In this document: positions 21,467 through 33,900 of the stretch, piece by piece
Numbering within the stretch: position 1 is the stretch's first letter
Layout: the number at the start of each line of letters is the position of its first letter
DNA from: Maylandia zebra
Taxonomy: Eukaryota > Chordata > Actinopteri > Cichliformes > Cichlidae
Direction: 5' to 3'
DNA: 64,000 bases
Assembly: GCF_041146795.1 (NCBI RefSeq)
Contig: NC_135185.1
Coordinates: forward strand, 27,773,529 to 27,837,528
The notes under the pieces: model-generated
What the model was told of the DNA's origin: nothing
Seen by the model: the letters and a program-made list of their open reading frames with translations, nothing else
Databases searched by the model: none
Translations under genes and position numbers: made by a program

Positions 21467-21789
21467 AGAAACTGGGAAAAAAGCATATGAAATGAAAAAA
21501 GAAGTAACGAAATGGGAGACTAATAATAGTAATAATAAAGCATTAATATGGTTAAAACTGTTGTCCTCTCCAAGTTCTTCTTCTAGCAGCTATTCTTTCT
21601 GCTGATAACAAATCTACAAAAAGCTTATATAGAAATTACTAAAGAGTAAAATGAAAGGTGGGTTAGGAGATGTTCAACTGGAATGTAGATTAAAGGACGG
21701 TTTTGTTATTTTGGTATCGAAAGCTTTTAAAATGGGAGATTCTCCCTCATCAAGACAGAAGCAAGGGCAGAGCAAGGTATGTACCATAC

Positions 21790-22480
21790 ATATTATAAAA
21801 TGATCTTTTTTTGTAAATGAGGAATGATGCAGTCTATCTCTTTAGCCTCTCAATGATACTTGAAGCTGCACAGGAGTTAACCAAACCAGACCTATTTTTT
21901 TATTCTAATGAATGAACTCAGCTTGAATCAGTTATAAAAAACGCTTTCTTTTTCGTTGCCTACATTCTAGAGGGTGATGTTGCCTCAACACCTAAACAGG
22001 AAACGGAGTTAAGTTGGGTTAAAGTGAGATATGGGAGGTGAGGAAACGAAAAATCAGCAGGGGAAAAAGAATCACAAGTCACTGTGATCTTTATAGTAGT
22101 TTTATAGCAGCATCTACTGTGTTACTGCTGCTCTGAGGTTTACTGCGCTTTGTGGATTTGCACAAATGAATTCAACAGGATGTAAGCAGATTTTCATGAA
22201 TTGTCTTCGCTTCAATTTCCATCCCCTACATTTACAGTATACTGTTTATACTGTCTTTACACTAAATCCTATCAAGTTTGTATAAAGGTGGAATTCAGTA
22301 AATGCATCTAAGGATCATTAACATCTGCTGTTCTTTACATAACCTAAATCTGACCATGAACACTGTAGCTACTGTCCAACAAAGTGCTTTACTTTAAATC
22401 CATCAAACCTCTTTCATCCACCATTTAAATAACACAAAGTTAGCATAGCTCAGATTATCATATTTCTTTTGTTGTAGAAT
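21790..22480 (+). repeat. Local segmental duplication D1, copy 2 (partner 6690-7520)
   Basis: Near-identical to 6990-7520 over its right 530 bp and in the same orientation, lying immediately downstream of dctd. The reading frame seen in the first copy is frameshifted here. 22480-23180 has no recognised gene; it falls between the convergent dctd and iah1 3' ends. Confidence 0.8.
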
Positions 22481-23186
22481 ATGACCCCCCCCCCATTATT
22501 TTACATCATAAACAGATTCAATATCTGATTTAACACATTCTCTTTAGGCTTTCAGTTTATTAAGAAAATGTGTTAAATCACATTGGGCAGTCCTTTCTTT
22601 CTCCATCTCTGAGAGAAGTGAGCTTTCAACGTTACTCCCTTTAAGCTCGGTCTTCTTCTGCAGCGCCAGCTAGATGCTAAAGAATAGAGGCCACAACTTA
22701 CAGACAACTGCACAATCGGGTGTTGAGCCAAAAAACAAAACCCAAAAGGAATCACCAGCTACACCATTAGGATTGCCTTATTGTTCAGGCTGAATCAGTT
22801 TGAAGGCCTGCATATACTGTATATATATATTTTTTTAAAAAGTCTGTCTCAGTGGGTCAACCACTGGATCCACCCAAAGGTGTCATATACTCCATAATGC
22901 CTCAGCAAACTGTGTTTAAAGTCCACTAAATAAACCACCTCTTTATTTAAAATGGCTCATCTGCAAAAAAGAAAAAAATAAGGCATGCAACACCATCAAA
23001 TAATAACTCTGATCAAATGTGTTAAAACTAAAGTAACAAGCCTGTTTTTAAAATTTAAGGAGAAGAAAGTTTTGACATTTGTGTAAAAATGCTGGGAGTA
23101 GATGCTCAAGTGAAGCTTTTTATGTACAAGTCTTCCTATGATTTCTATCCAGGCATGCCACAGAATCTAAAAAAAATGTAAAAATC

Positions 23187-23192
23187 TTTATT
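23187..23192 (-). promoter_or_regulatory. Polyadenylation signal AATAAA for iah1
   Basis: TTTATT on the plus strand is AATAAA on the minus strand, about 130 nt beyond the iah1 stop codon (23323). Confidence 0.55.
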
Positions 23193-23322
23193 GTGCTTTC
23201 ATACATGGTCTAGCATTTGACACATTAATTCTTATGAACCTTTTTGCATGTTGTGTTGCATGTTGAGTTGCATGATGCAATCTACTATAAGGCTCTCTGC
23301 ACAATCTTGAAACAAGTGTCCT

Positions 23323-26300
23323 TCACTGATCACAGAGCAGGCTGCTCTCAGGGCTCTTGGCGTCCACGTCTCCCCAGTAGGGCAGGATGAAGGGCAGGTC
23401 AGCCACACGGCTCTCCAGCAGCCTCCACAGATGCTGGGCCACAAACTGGTTTCCTTTCTCTGAGAGATGCAGCCCATCAGACAGGTAGACCGTGTAGTCC
23501 TGTACAAAAGATGATAAAATAAGACATCTGAGGCCAAAAGACCTGAAAACAGAAACACTGTATACAGGAATACAAGATCATATCAGATTTTAAAAAAGGA
23601 AATCACAGTGAGTGCATAAAAAATTATATACATTATAATATTGATTGGCAATATTAAAATTAACCGTTTAATACCAGAAAATCTGACAAAATAATGAAAT
23701 TATAATAAAAAAAATGTTTGTTATTCATTTGAGAAAGCATTTGTTTTTTTATGTTATGGATCTCATTGGATTACTGCAGCACCTGAATGCCAAAAGCCTC
23801 AATATCAGCAACAAACAGCAGCTAGAAGTATTGATCCTCACCGGTCCATCTTTTTGCATGAGTGTCCAGAGATCCAGGACGTCTACACCACACTGACCAG
23901 CAGCTTCGACACACGCCTGTGCATACTGCCCCGCTACAGAGTTGTGGCGATTGAGAGGACATCCTGCAGGAGACGCAAAGGGATGCTCAGGATCTGCGTA
24001 GGACTGGGTGTGTAAAAAGACAGGAATGAAGAAGGAGAAAAGCTCCTGTTACCTTTAAGAATGCACTCCTTCTCCCAAGATGGCTCATGCAAGGGGGGAG
24101 GTGTGATGAATATAACTCTGTCAGCAGTTACACCAGCAGAGGCCAGAAACCTGGTCATCTCCTTCAGGTTCTCAGAATACTCGTGCACAGGCACATGCTG
24201 CTGGCTCTTACCTGTAAACAAGGAGATGATAATATACAGACACATTTATTAATAAAAATATGTCATAAAAATTCATTTAAGGCTGTGGCACTTGCAATTG
24301 AGACATTATAATAAACATCCAGCAGTCTCTTGTCATCACAAAAAAAAATGTTCCCAGCAGTCATTAATGTATAATAAGAACAGCGGAGAAATGAGGATTC
24401 ATCCGTGAGGAGAGCCGGTGACTTTTTAAAAAAAATCCAGCAATAAATCCAGCTGTCCAAGCCAATATGGTCTGTGATGTCTTGACTACCAGTCATGACA
24501 TTGTTGGAAACTCTCAAGATGCCAATAAACACCCACTGGCCACCAGAGATGGGCAATAACGCGTTACTGTAATCCGATTACTTTTTTCAAGTAACGAGTA
24601 AAGTAAGGGATTACTATTGCAAAAACAGTAATTAGATTACCGTTACTTTCCCGTAGGAACGCTGCGTTACTAAAACCGTGATTTTTTTTTTTTGCAAGAA
24701 TGTGTCATGACAGTGACGTAAGCGAGTGCGACGTTCGTGGCAATCAGCTATGTGCAGATAATATATGGAGTGCAGGAGAGAGTATGAGCGTGCAGCGTTT
24801 AAAGCGCGGAAGTACTGACCTTACTTTGAGTTTGATTCTGTAAAAAGTGACAAAAACAGTGTCCGTTGTGCGTGTGAAGAAAACTTCTTTTTACAGCGAA
24901 AAAAACCCTAAACTTCCAAGCAAGCACCGAGTGCGCAACGACGGAGCGGGAAATTCACAGAGAAACTCGCGGATTCTTCCACTGACCGCTGCGGCTCACC
25001 TGCACCAGGGCAAACCTCCGCCTGCTTTACAGGTGAAAATAGAGCAACAGGACCGCTGAGTCTTTGATTTTATTTATTTGCTGCTGTGTTTCACTTGCAT
25101 TTATTTGAAAGACTGAGTGTAAACACAAAAAATATTTTATTTTATGTGCTGGAATGTGTAGAAAATAGGTTTAAATGTTAAACTAATTTCTTCCGGTCAG
25201 AGAATGTTGCATTTAATTTAATTTTTGCTTGATGCATAAAGTTAAAACTAATAAAACAAGTTTTAAAAAGAGACTTTTCCATTTGATTACATTTTGAATG
25301 ATGGATTATGTAGAAAAAGTAGAATTGGGCTGAGAGATCTATCGCTTTATCACCTATTCAGGTTGTAAATCATGTTTTTAAAAAGTAAGCAAGTAAGTAA
25401 GTAATTAATTACTTTGAAAATAAGTAATCAGTAAAGTAATGGGATTACTTTTTGGGGGAAGTAATCAGTAATTAGGTACTGATTACTTTTTTCAAGTAAC
25501 TTGACCAGCACTAGGTATACCTGTTTGTTAACACAAATATCTAATCGCCCGATCACAGCAGTTTAGCGCATATAGACACGTAGACATGGTGAAGATGACC
25601 TGCTGAAGTTCAAACTGAGCATTGAAATAGGAGAAAAAGTGATTTAAGTGGCATAGTTGTTGGTGATAGATGGGCTGCTCTCAGTTTTTCAACTTGCATA
25701 CAACTACGTTGTCCAGACTAGCCTCTCTGAATGCGTGAACCTTGAAGCGGATGGGTTACAGCAACAGAAGACCACACCGGGTACAACTGCTGTCCGGTAA
25801 GAACAGGAAACTGAGGAAACTGCAGACTGAACGCCACAATGCCCAGATTGTCTCAAACTGGCTTGTTGAACATGACAGTGAGTTCACTGAACTCATATGG
25901 CCTCCACAATCGGCAGATCTCAAACCGATAGAGGGCCTTTGGAATGTGGTGGAATATGAGATTCACATCATGGATGTGCAGCAGGTCTATGATGCTATCA
26001 TGTCAACATAGCCAAAAATCTCTGAGAAATGTTTCCAGCACTTGAATCTATGCCATAAAGAAATAAGACAGGCCTAAAAGCTAAAGGTGGTCTAAAGTGG
26101 CACTAGCAATCCGTACCTAATAAAATGGCCTGTGAATGGAATCTCTGTCAGGCCGATTCTGGCCCTCCAGGCCTTATGTTAGACACCCCTAGTGTAGATC
26201 ACTGCAAATGTGCAAGTATTTGTTAAATTATAACAAGAGTGAGCATGCTCCAGTGAAGCTGTACCTTCCAATGCACTGTCATTGGCTCCGAAGAAAATGG

Positions 26301-26796
26301 TAACTGCTTCTATCTTGCTGTCTGCTGAATTTTCAGGGTTTATGAGGCGAGGAAGAACAATCTTGCCCCATCTGGAGTTATAGCCGGACAGTCCTCTGTT
26401 TATAACATCACATTTTCTAAAGGCAAAATAAAATCGCAGATACAGAGATCAGTCACATTAAGCAACTGCTGCATAACACAAGCACAATTTCTCTTAGAAG
26501 AAGTGTGTATTTTTACCTGTTTGGAAGTCAGAGCTATTATGAAGGGAATGCAATTTAAATGGAACTACACACCTTGCAAGTTTATCGGCAATTTCTGCTC
26601 CCCACCCATTGGGTTGAAATGAAACCTGAAAGAATCAACAGCACCGATTAATTATTTCCACACTAACAGTCAAAGTGGACAGTGATTGAGCAGACAAATA
26701 GTAAAATAGATTAAAGTGTAAACACTATCTAACCTGTGTGATGGAGTCCCCAAATAAAATAACTTTAGGCCAAATGATTGACGTGAACTTGGACAT
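23323..26796 (-). CDS. iah1: Isoamyl acetate-hydrolysing esterase 1 homologue (SGNH/GDSL hydrolase), 6 coding exons
   Basis: A cytosolic-type serine ester hydrolase of the SGNH family; the animal substrate is not well established. Minus-strand coding exons in order: 26734-26796, 26573-26625, 26265-26416, 24053-24211, 23842-23963, 23323-23499. All join by GT-AG introns with consistent phase, giving 241 codons (human protein about 248). Family blocks: VILFGDSIT with nucleophile Ser18, LSGYNSRWG with Gly50, FFGANDS with Asn84, and [12 protein letters not shown] with the Asp191/His194 pair. The start [11 protein letters not shown] sits just inside an exon whose acceptor (TTCTTTAG) precedes the ATG, so a non-coding first exon probably exists upstream. 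The 2-kb intron 3 holds two transposon relics. Divergent from rpap1; convergent with dctd. Confidence 0.95.
24545..25515. mobile_element. Non-autonomous DNA element rich in GTAATC/GATTAC motifs, in iah1 intron 3
   Basis: The left end (GGGCAATAACGCGTTACTGT) and the right end (GATTACTTTTTTCAAGTAAC) both contain inverted arrays of GTAATC and GTTACT motifs. I recognise the sequence as a very common fish non-autonomous DNA transposon, though the superfamily is uncertain. The interior (24700-25060) contains a GC-richer stretch with a 70-codon frame that is not recognised as a gene. Confidence 0.55.
25640..26235 (+). pseudogene. Tc1-like transposase relic in iah1 intron 3
   Basis: The frame at 25742-26011 carries [39 protein letters not shown] (the family's WPxxSPDLNPIE with the third catalytic acid) and [15 protein letters not shown], which are Tc1 transposase motifs. 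The central catalytic part is deleted (the frame jumps from the DNA-binding side to the C-terminus), so it is inactive. Positions 25938-26235, including non-Tc1 flank, recur at 8135-8380. Confidence 0.8.
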
Positions 26797-27911
26797 GGTG
26801 AAGCCAAGCCGGTTCCTAAAGAAAGGAAAGAGAAACGTCAGATTTTATAGGTAAAGCTTGCACATCAAATGCATTGTTTACACTGTAAACTCAGTTTCCG
26901 AGACGCGTTAAAAGTGTTTGCACAACAACTCATTAGAATTTATATTTTCAATCCACAAATTACCCAGTAGCCTTGGAAGAAGAAGGAAGGAAGGAATAAA
27001 TAAGGAAATGTCTTCCGCACTTTTTAATGCTGATGGGGCTTTTATTTTGAAGGTTCCCGGAGTACGTTTTCCCCTTCCGCCTTGTTGTGTCACATCAAAA
27101 ATCTTCCGTGCGAGCTGCAGAGTCTTGTGTGGATTCTTCAAAGGTCCAGCTAATAAATGAAGGTTAGCTCCCGCTATTATCAAGATTTTCAAATAGCAAA
27201 AAACAGATAGTTTAAATTTATACTCCTTGGTACTGTTTTGGACAAATTTAGCTCCAGATAAAAAGGAACTGTGATGGAATTCAAGCTAGCGTCAGCTGTA
27301 CGTTACATTCATCCGCGGTAAACTTAACTACACGTGAAAAATGGATGAAAACCCCCCCAACTCCTTTCATATAATCACTATTTATTAATGTCTAAACGCT
27401 TAATTGAAGATAGTGTATTTTTATCCTTTAATGCCCTCTTATATGGGCTTAGTTAGCACTACGGGCATGACACTGTCAAATTCCACTGACTATGATCTCC
27501 AACCACAGATTGTATTTGTAGTTTCCAACCTGACGAACCTGAGTCTCAGATAAACACAGCAATGAAACAGCCTGACACAACAGATGCGTCTATTAATAAG
27601 ACTTGTGTTAGGATTAGGTGTTGGAAGGTGATGGGCTGGGATAAAGTCAGGGTTTTCCCTGCATATTAAAAATGGTATTATTAACAATATCATTAAACAT
27701 TTTTTTTACGTGAAGTTTACTCAAACTTAAATATATTTTTGTTTATAAAATTCCCTAAAGTAAGTAGGAAATTGAAAGACTGTTGTAATATTAGATAACA
27801 TAGGCTTTGCGTAACAACATGCAGACCAGCTGTGGCTACAAAGGCTTGTTTTGCTGTTAAAATATTCCCAAGATGCCTATGTTTAATGTCCTCTTTGTGT
27901 CCTTAACAGCA
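26797..27911. promoter_or_regulatory. Shared promoter interval of iah1 (-) and rpap1 (+)
   Basis: The two start codons are 1.1 kb apart and face away from each other. The interval contains several CTTCCG/CTTCCGT ETS-like sites (27070-27110), a CCGCGG at about 27314 and no TATA box next to either gene. This resembles housekeeping bidirectional promoters. Each gene seems to have a non-coding first exon here: acceptor-like TTCTTTAG just before the iah1 ATG, and CCTTAACAG at 27909 before the rpap1 ATG. Exact transcription starts cannot be read from sequence. Confidence 0.5.
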
Positions 27912-30900
27912 ATGTTGCGGCGTCCCAAGCCAACTGACTCAGAGGCAGACCTCCTGAGAGAGCAGGAGCACTTTCTCACTTCAGGCGCTCCCTCCGCCGC
28001 CAGTGTTGTCCGCCGCCCTGACAAGAGGAGAGGAGAAGCTGGAGAGGGAGAAGGGCGGAGTGGGGAGAATGAAGGGAGCCAGAGGGATGTGGTCACCATT
28101 GAAGGTTACAGATGACACAGATTTTTCACAAGAGCATATTGTGTTTTAAAACTTGTCTGATTTTAACTTTTTGGGGTCTCTTGTGTAAGTAGCTAAAGCT
28201 CAGCTGTTCTCTTAAATGCAGATCTTCCAGATCAGCTCCCTTCTCTGACCCCAGCCCCTCCTAAGAAGTCTCGCTTTAAAGCGAGTCGTGTCACCTTTGA
28301 GGATGAGGATGCCGAGGAAAGGCTGGACAGACACGACACTCACATCAGTGCCGTTCTCTCCAGAATTGTTGTAAGTGGAAGCTTCTTGTCTGTTCTCAGT
28401 TAGACTTGTTTAATGTCTTGTTTGGTGTATCCATAGTTTGGGATTCTTTTAGTTATTTATTTTACGTATATGTATTTTTTTTGTGTCAAGGAGAGAGATA
28501 CCAGCTCCACTCCAATATCTCTACCAGCATTTACAGGCATGGCTTTCCCCAAAGTGCTGCACCGCTCAGAAACCAGCAATCAGGTAAAGGTCAATAATAT
28601 CATCTCTTCTTTAAATTTTAAAATTTCTTATCAGCCACTATAGATTCATAATCAGTTATTATATTTATTGCAGTAAGTCACCCCCTCTTCGTACGATGGC
28701 ATGCTATTTTTGCATTCATTTGGTGTTGTGTGAAATAATCCTGGTTTTTTTGTTTTGTTTTTTTTTGTTCCCTCCCTGCAGGCACCTCTGTCATCAGCTG
28801 GAGGAAAGAAGAGCATCTTTGCTCGTCAGATTGCTGCCCAGAAACTAAAAGAGTGCAAGACAACATTACATAGTTTATCTGAAGCTGCTCCAACCCCAGA
28901 AACTACTATGGATACAGATCAGTGTGATGCTGCAGGTGGGGTTAACCATTAATATCACAAATGCAACACAGGTCTCAGTTTATTTGTGTGTTTTTGAAGA
29001 ATTTAGGAATTACATATTTTCAGCAGTAGTAACACTTTCTGAAAAATATTTTTCCTCCCTTCTATACCATCCTCTTCGTCTCTCTGTTCAGTAGATCCAG
29101 CAGCAGTCCCCGGTCCCAGGTTGGTGTCCGGGCAGGGGCTTCAGGGTCCCGATAGCTCAGGAGAGACCATGAGGATCCACATGGAAAACCAGGCCAAGCT
29201 CCAAGCCATGTCCCAGTCTGAGATACTCGAGGAGCAGAAGAAGCTCTTGTTTCAGCTCGGTAGGCATTGATGTTGTCGGCAGGATCTTTTCTTTATAATG
29301 CACGTTATAATTAAGATGTGATGGGGTGGATTTTCTATCCATTTAGATGTACTAGTCACGTACATCACACTTTTTTTTATCACCATTTCTGTACAGCATG
29401 TAATGCAGTTATTTTTGCTTCTCAGATCCTAGACTGGTGGACTTTGTTAGATCTCGCAAAGCACAGAGCGTCCCATCCTTTCCCTCCCCATCCAAACACC
29501 CCAAGGACAAAAGTGGCACAGAAGATCCTCCAGTTCAGGATGTGAGCAGAGAGTCAGGCTCCTGCAGTGCTGCAGTGTTGTGTCAGAAACCCCAAGAGGT
29601 GAAGATGGAAGGAGAGGAGGAGGAGCTGTCAGCGCCACCACCTGCTGTGACGGGTATGATTTATTCAAATTCAACACCAGTTTCTGCTCTCTGCTGCTGG
29701 TGATTAAGATGAAAGTTAGATTCTAATATATGTGGATGATGTTGTTATTAAGTGTGCCTATGCAATAGCACACTTTCACATTGTTCCTGTGCCTGCTTTC
29801 CTGGTAAGATTGAATCCTCATTTCTGGGATCTTAAATTTGCTTAAGGAGACCAATTTTATCCACTTTTTAAAGAGACGATGACACTTAGCTGTTAACCAG
29901 CATTCCCTCACTTCCCGGTCAAATATCTTCTTCTCATTTCTGCACGCTTTTCCGCTCTCGTACTTGTCCATCCTCTCACTGTGTAACTTAATGTCAGATG
30001 TAGTTGCTGCATGGCTAAAACTGATTCATATCTCCATTTGGAGTGATAGAAGCCTCTCTTTGAAGTTTTATTTCAGAAAATGCAAAAATCAACTTCACCC
30101 CTTAATTTGTTGCTTATACATCACACGAACCCCCCAAAAAGTTAGAACTTCATTATGTTATTCTGTCCCGCTTGCATTGGCTACAATTAATAGCCAGATT
30201 GTTTAAGCTTCTAGTCACGTTTAATGAGTGCTGAGGTTTTTGCAGCAGATGCAGCTTCTAAAATTGTTTGGAGAAGTTGTTTTTGGCTAACTAATTGTCA
30301 TTTTCATTTACAATGCTACGCTGTTTTTACCACAATGGATGCGTCTGTGAATACAGAGGAGGATCTGCCAGTGAAGCCTCAGAAGGAATGGGTCCACATG
30401 GATAAGCTGGAGCCGGAGAAGTTGGAGTGGTTGAGAGACTTGCCTGAACCCAGAAGGAAAGGAACCAAGAAAGTAAGATCTGGTATTTGACTTGCAAGTA
30501 ATGAAAGATCTAGTTAAAATTCTGTATTTTATTCAACACTTTCCGTTGTTTTTGTGTGTCCTGATAGGCCATGCAGGCTCGTTTTGACTTCGCGGGGACT
30601 TTAATTCCGCCCACTGAGGATCTGCCAACGCACCTGGGCCTCCACCACCATGGAGAGGAGCCTGAGGTCAGTCAGCACAAAATCACAACAAAAAGACAAC
30701 TTTACCTCCTTAAAATTGGAGTGATGCTTTTATAAAATGACAACAATGTCAAGTTCCAGTTGACTCCTTGGTAGAACACAGTAGAACCTACTGGATTGTG
30801 CGTGTAGATTAAATATCACAACCTGTGGCTTAATTTTAAGTTTATGTCATGTTTTTTTACTGAAGTACAAAAACAAGACTGCAGAGGATTTAAATAAGAT

Positions 30901-33900
30901 TGAGGTTTGTAGTGAAACACACTTTGAGAGCTCAGTAAGAGTAGAAAAGCACTAATAAGTACATATCCATTCACCATTTATCTGTAAGTTTTCTCTGTTA
31001 TTATTCAGTCTGATTGATCCCATCAGACTCAATTTCTTTCTCATTCATTTAAATTCAGTTCTTCTCATATCTGCACCTGTAAAAATGTATAAACTCTTAT
31101 CATGAGATCTCATCTTGACATTTGTCCCCAGCGGGCAGGTTATTCCCTGCAGGAACTCTTCCTGCTGTCTCGGAGTCAGGTCATCCAGCAGAGGACGCTG
31201 TCGCTCAGCACTCTGGCGAACATCCTCTCAAAGGTACCAGAACCTAGACGCATGAAGTTCCACTCTTAGCTTTAAGAAGCGTGCCTCTGTCATGTTGCTG
31301 GATTTTTTTCTTCTTCTTCTTTTTTTTTTTGCAGGCGTGTGCTGGGGAATACGTGTCAGTTCTGAAAGGCAGCGTGACGTCTACTCTGCTCGACGCCGGC
31401 CTGCTCTTTCTGCTCCGCTTTGCATTGGACGATAGCGTGGAGGGAGTGATGTCTGCAGCTGTGCACGCTCTTAAAGCACTGCTTGTGTGTGCAGAAGATG
31501 AAGTAAGATTATAAAGCATAAAGCCAAATATTGCAATAGTAATATAATAAAAATAATAATAATAATAATTGTTTAACCTGCACTAATTTACTCTTTGTAA
31601 TTTTCTATATGCACTATTTGAAAAAAGCAAATAAATAAATACAAATATCACAGAAATTTGTCCTCATACTGAGGACTAATATAAAGAAAGAACTATATCA
31701 TGTAAAACTCAAAGCTTTATTTCGATGATTTGTGCATAAACAGCACAGCATTGACTCATTATCGGATAATATCTTTTAAAACACATCAGCTGAATAGAAT
31801 AGAATACACTGTTTCTTTACTGTAAATGAGTACAAGTGTCTGAAACCCCAGTCAAGTTCCTCTTACAAATGAGTTCCCTCACTCAGGAGTGTCTGGACTG
31901 CACTTTTTCCTGGTTTCGCGGTCTGTCTTCCTTCCCCCTGCTGCCATCTGCTCAGGAGGAAGAAGATGAGGAGGATGAAGGGCTGGATGAAAGTATGAAG
32001 GAGACGGCGAAGGAGAAAGAAGAGAGGAAGAGCGATCATGAAGTGGCCAGACAGGATGCTGTCAAGGTGAAGATCTCAATATCCCTTTTTTTTTTGCATT
32101 CTACATGTTGCCTTCGTGACCTGTGGATGGAAACTGATCAAAGGTTTCTGATTTCAGGGTTTGTTAAAAATGAAACTGCTCCCCAGGCTGCGTTACATTC
32201 TCGAGGTGGTCCGGCCGTCACCTCGGGTGGTTCAGGATGTCCTGGAGATCCTGACTCGCATTGCTAGGCATTCCTCCTCATCTGCTACGCAGGTAACAAC
32301 AGCAACTTTTTAACAACTGAGAAGTCTTTAAACTCAAAGTCCTTCATAGCTGAAATACCTCTTGGTGTATCCCATTCTCAGGTGTTGGATTGTCCTCGTC
32401 TGATGGAGACAGTAATGTCAGAGTTTCTTCCCACTTCCTGGTCACCATCATCTCAGTCCATTTATGGACTTCCACTTTCCAGCGCAATGAAGCTTCTAAG
32501 AGTTTTGGCTACCTCTGGCAGACATGCCTGTGCAAGACTGGTAAAATCAATAAGTGTAATTTTTTAACTGCAAAGATACTCGAGTAATAAGATTTATAAT
32601 GCATTGATTCTGCAAGCTGCCAGTCCAGGGGCCGACTTTTAAGACAAAAGCTATAAAAACAGTGTTTAGCGTTACTTATGATGTATTCCTGTTTTTAATA
32701 TTAGTAGCAAACATGTTTTTGGAGGCTCATCGGTGTACTGTAGTGGGAAAACACATTTGGCTTGCACTCAAAAGATCCCTGGTTTGAGACCAGTGGTTAT
32801 AAGCTAGTGTGCTCCTAGTACCAGTCCTAACCAGGATAAATGGGAGGGTTGCATCAGAAAGGTGTAAAATCTGTGCCAAATAAACATCCTCTGTGGAGAC
32901 CGCTGGAAAGAAGGGTAATCGGTGTTGTGCCTTCTTTTTTGGCCTTTCCAGTTAAACTCTCTGGGAGCGAGTGAGCGATTGTCTCATCTCCTGAGTGCAG
33001 AGCCCAACGAGCTGCTGCTGGAGCCGACCGAGTCCCTCAGGATCACCACAGAGGCCTACAGGCTGTGGGCCGTAGCAGCCGGCTATGGACAGGCGTGCAA
33101 ATTATACATGTAAGTTATAATGTGAGAGCGATTACTGCCACAGTTCTTAACACAGTTATATCTGTCATATTTAAAAAAATGTTGCTATGTTGATGCACTA
33201 GTGAGAAAATAGAATCAAATGTAAACAATTAATGTCTGTATCTACACTGAGATAGAAAATTTGCAAATGATTCTATCAGGAATTTGCACATTTACTTTAT
33301 GATGAGCCAACAGCCTGCTAGATAAAGGGTCCCTTACCAGTTTATATTGTATGTGGCTCCCTTCGCGCTCTGTCCAAACGTAAGAGCCAGGCTCTCCTCT
33401 TCACTCACAGTGAGTATTTAATTGCTTTGATTTGCTGTGTTTTCCCGCAGAGACCTGTATCCAGCCTTAGTGACAGCACTGCAGTCTGTTCACAGACTTC
33501 CACCTGCCTCAGATCCTCTGCAACCTCTGCAGCTCCAGCGGTTTTTGGCTCTGCTTTCTCTGCTCACGCAAGTTACACACACAGCTGGCTGCCATCAGGA
33601 GCTCCAGGCTGGGATGGTCAGGTACAGATCAATGAAGCCATTCTGCTAGAGAATCTGGAGGAAGCAGTGTTGGCTTGAACGCTCTGATCTTACATGTCAC
33701 TTCCTCTGCTTTCACTGCAGCTCCGGTGGAGAAGAGTGCCCTCCCCCTCCTCCTGTATCTTGGGGTCATGTCACAGGGTTGCAGACATCCTTAATGGGGC
33801 ATTTGAAGGGTTTTATTAAGAACCTCGATGATCCACTTCAGAAAGACGGCAGCCTCACTCTGATACCAGTTTACCTTGTTTACCTAGAAGCGTACTACCA

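Noticed and set aside
24847..25059. 70-codon frame in iah1 intron 3
   Set aside because: Lies inside a common non-autonomous DNA transposon; no protein similarity.
27857..28099. Minus-strand 80-codon frame opposite rpap1 exon 1
   Set aside because: Antisense of a verified coding exon.
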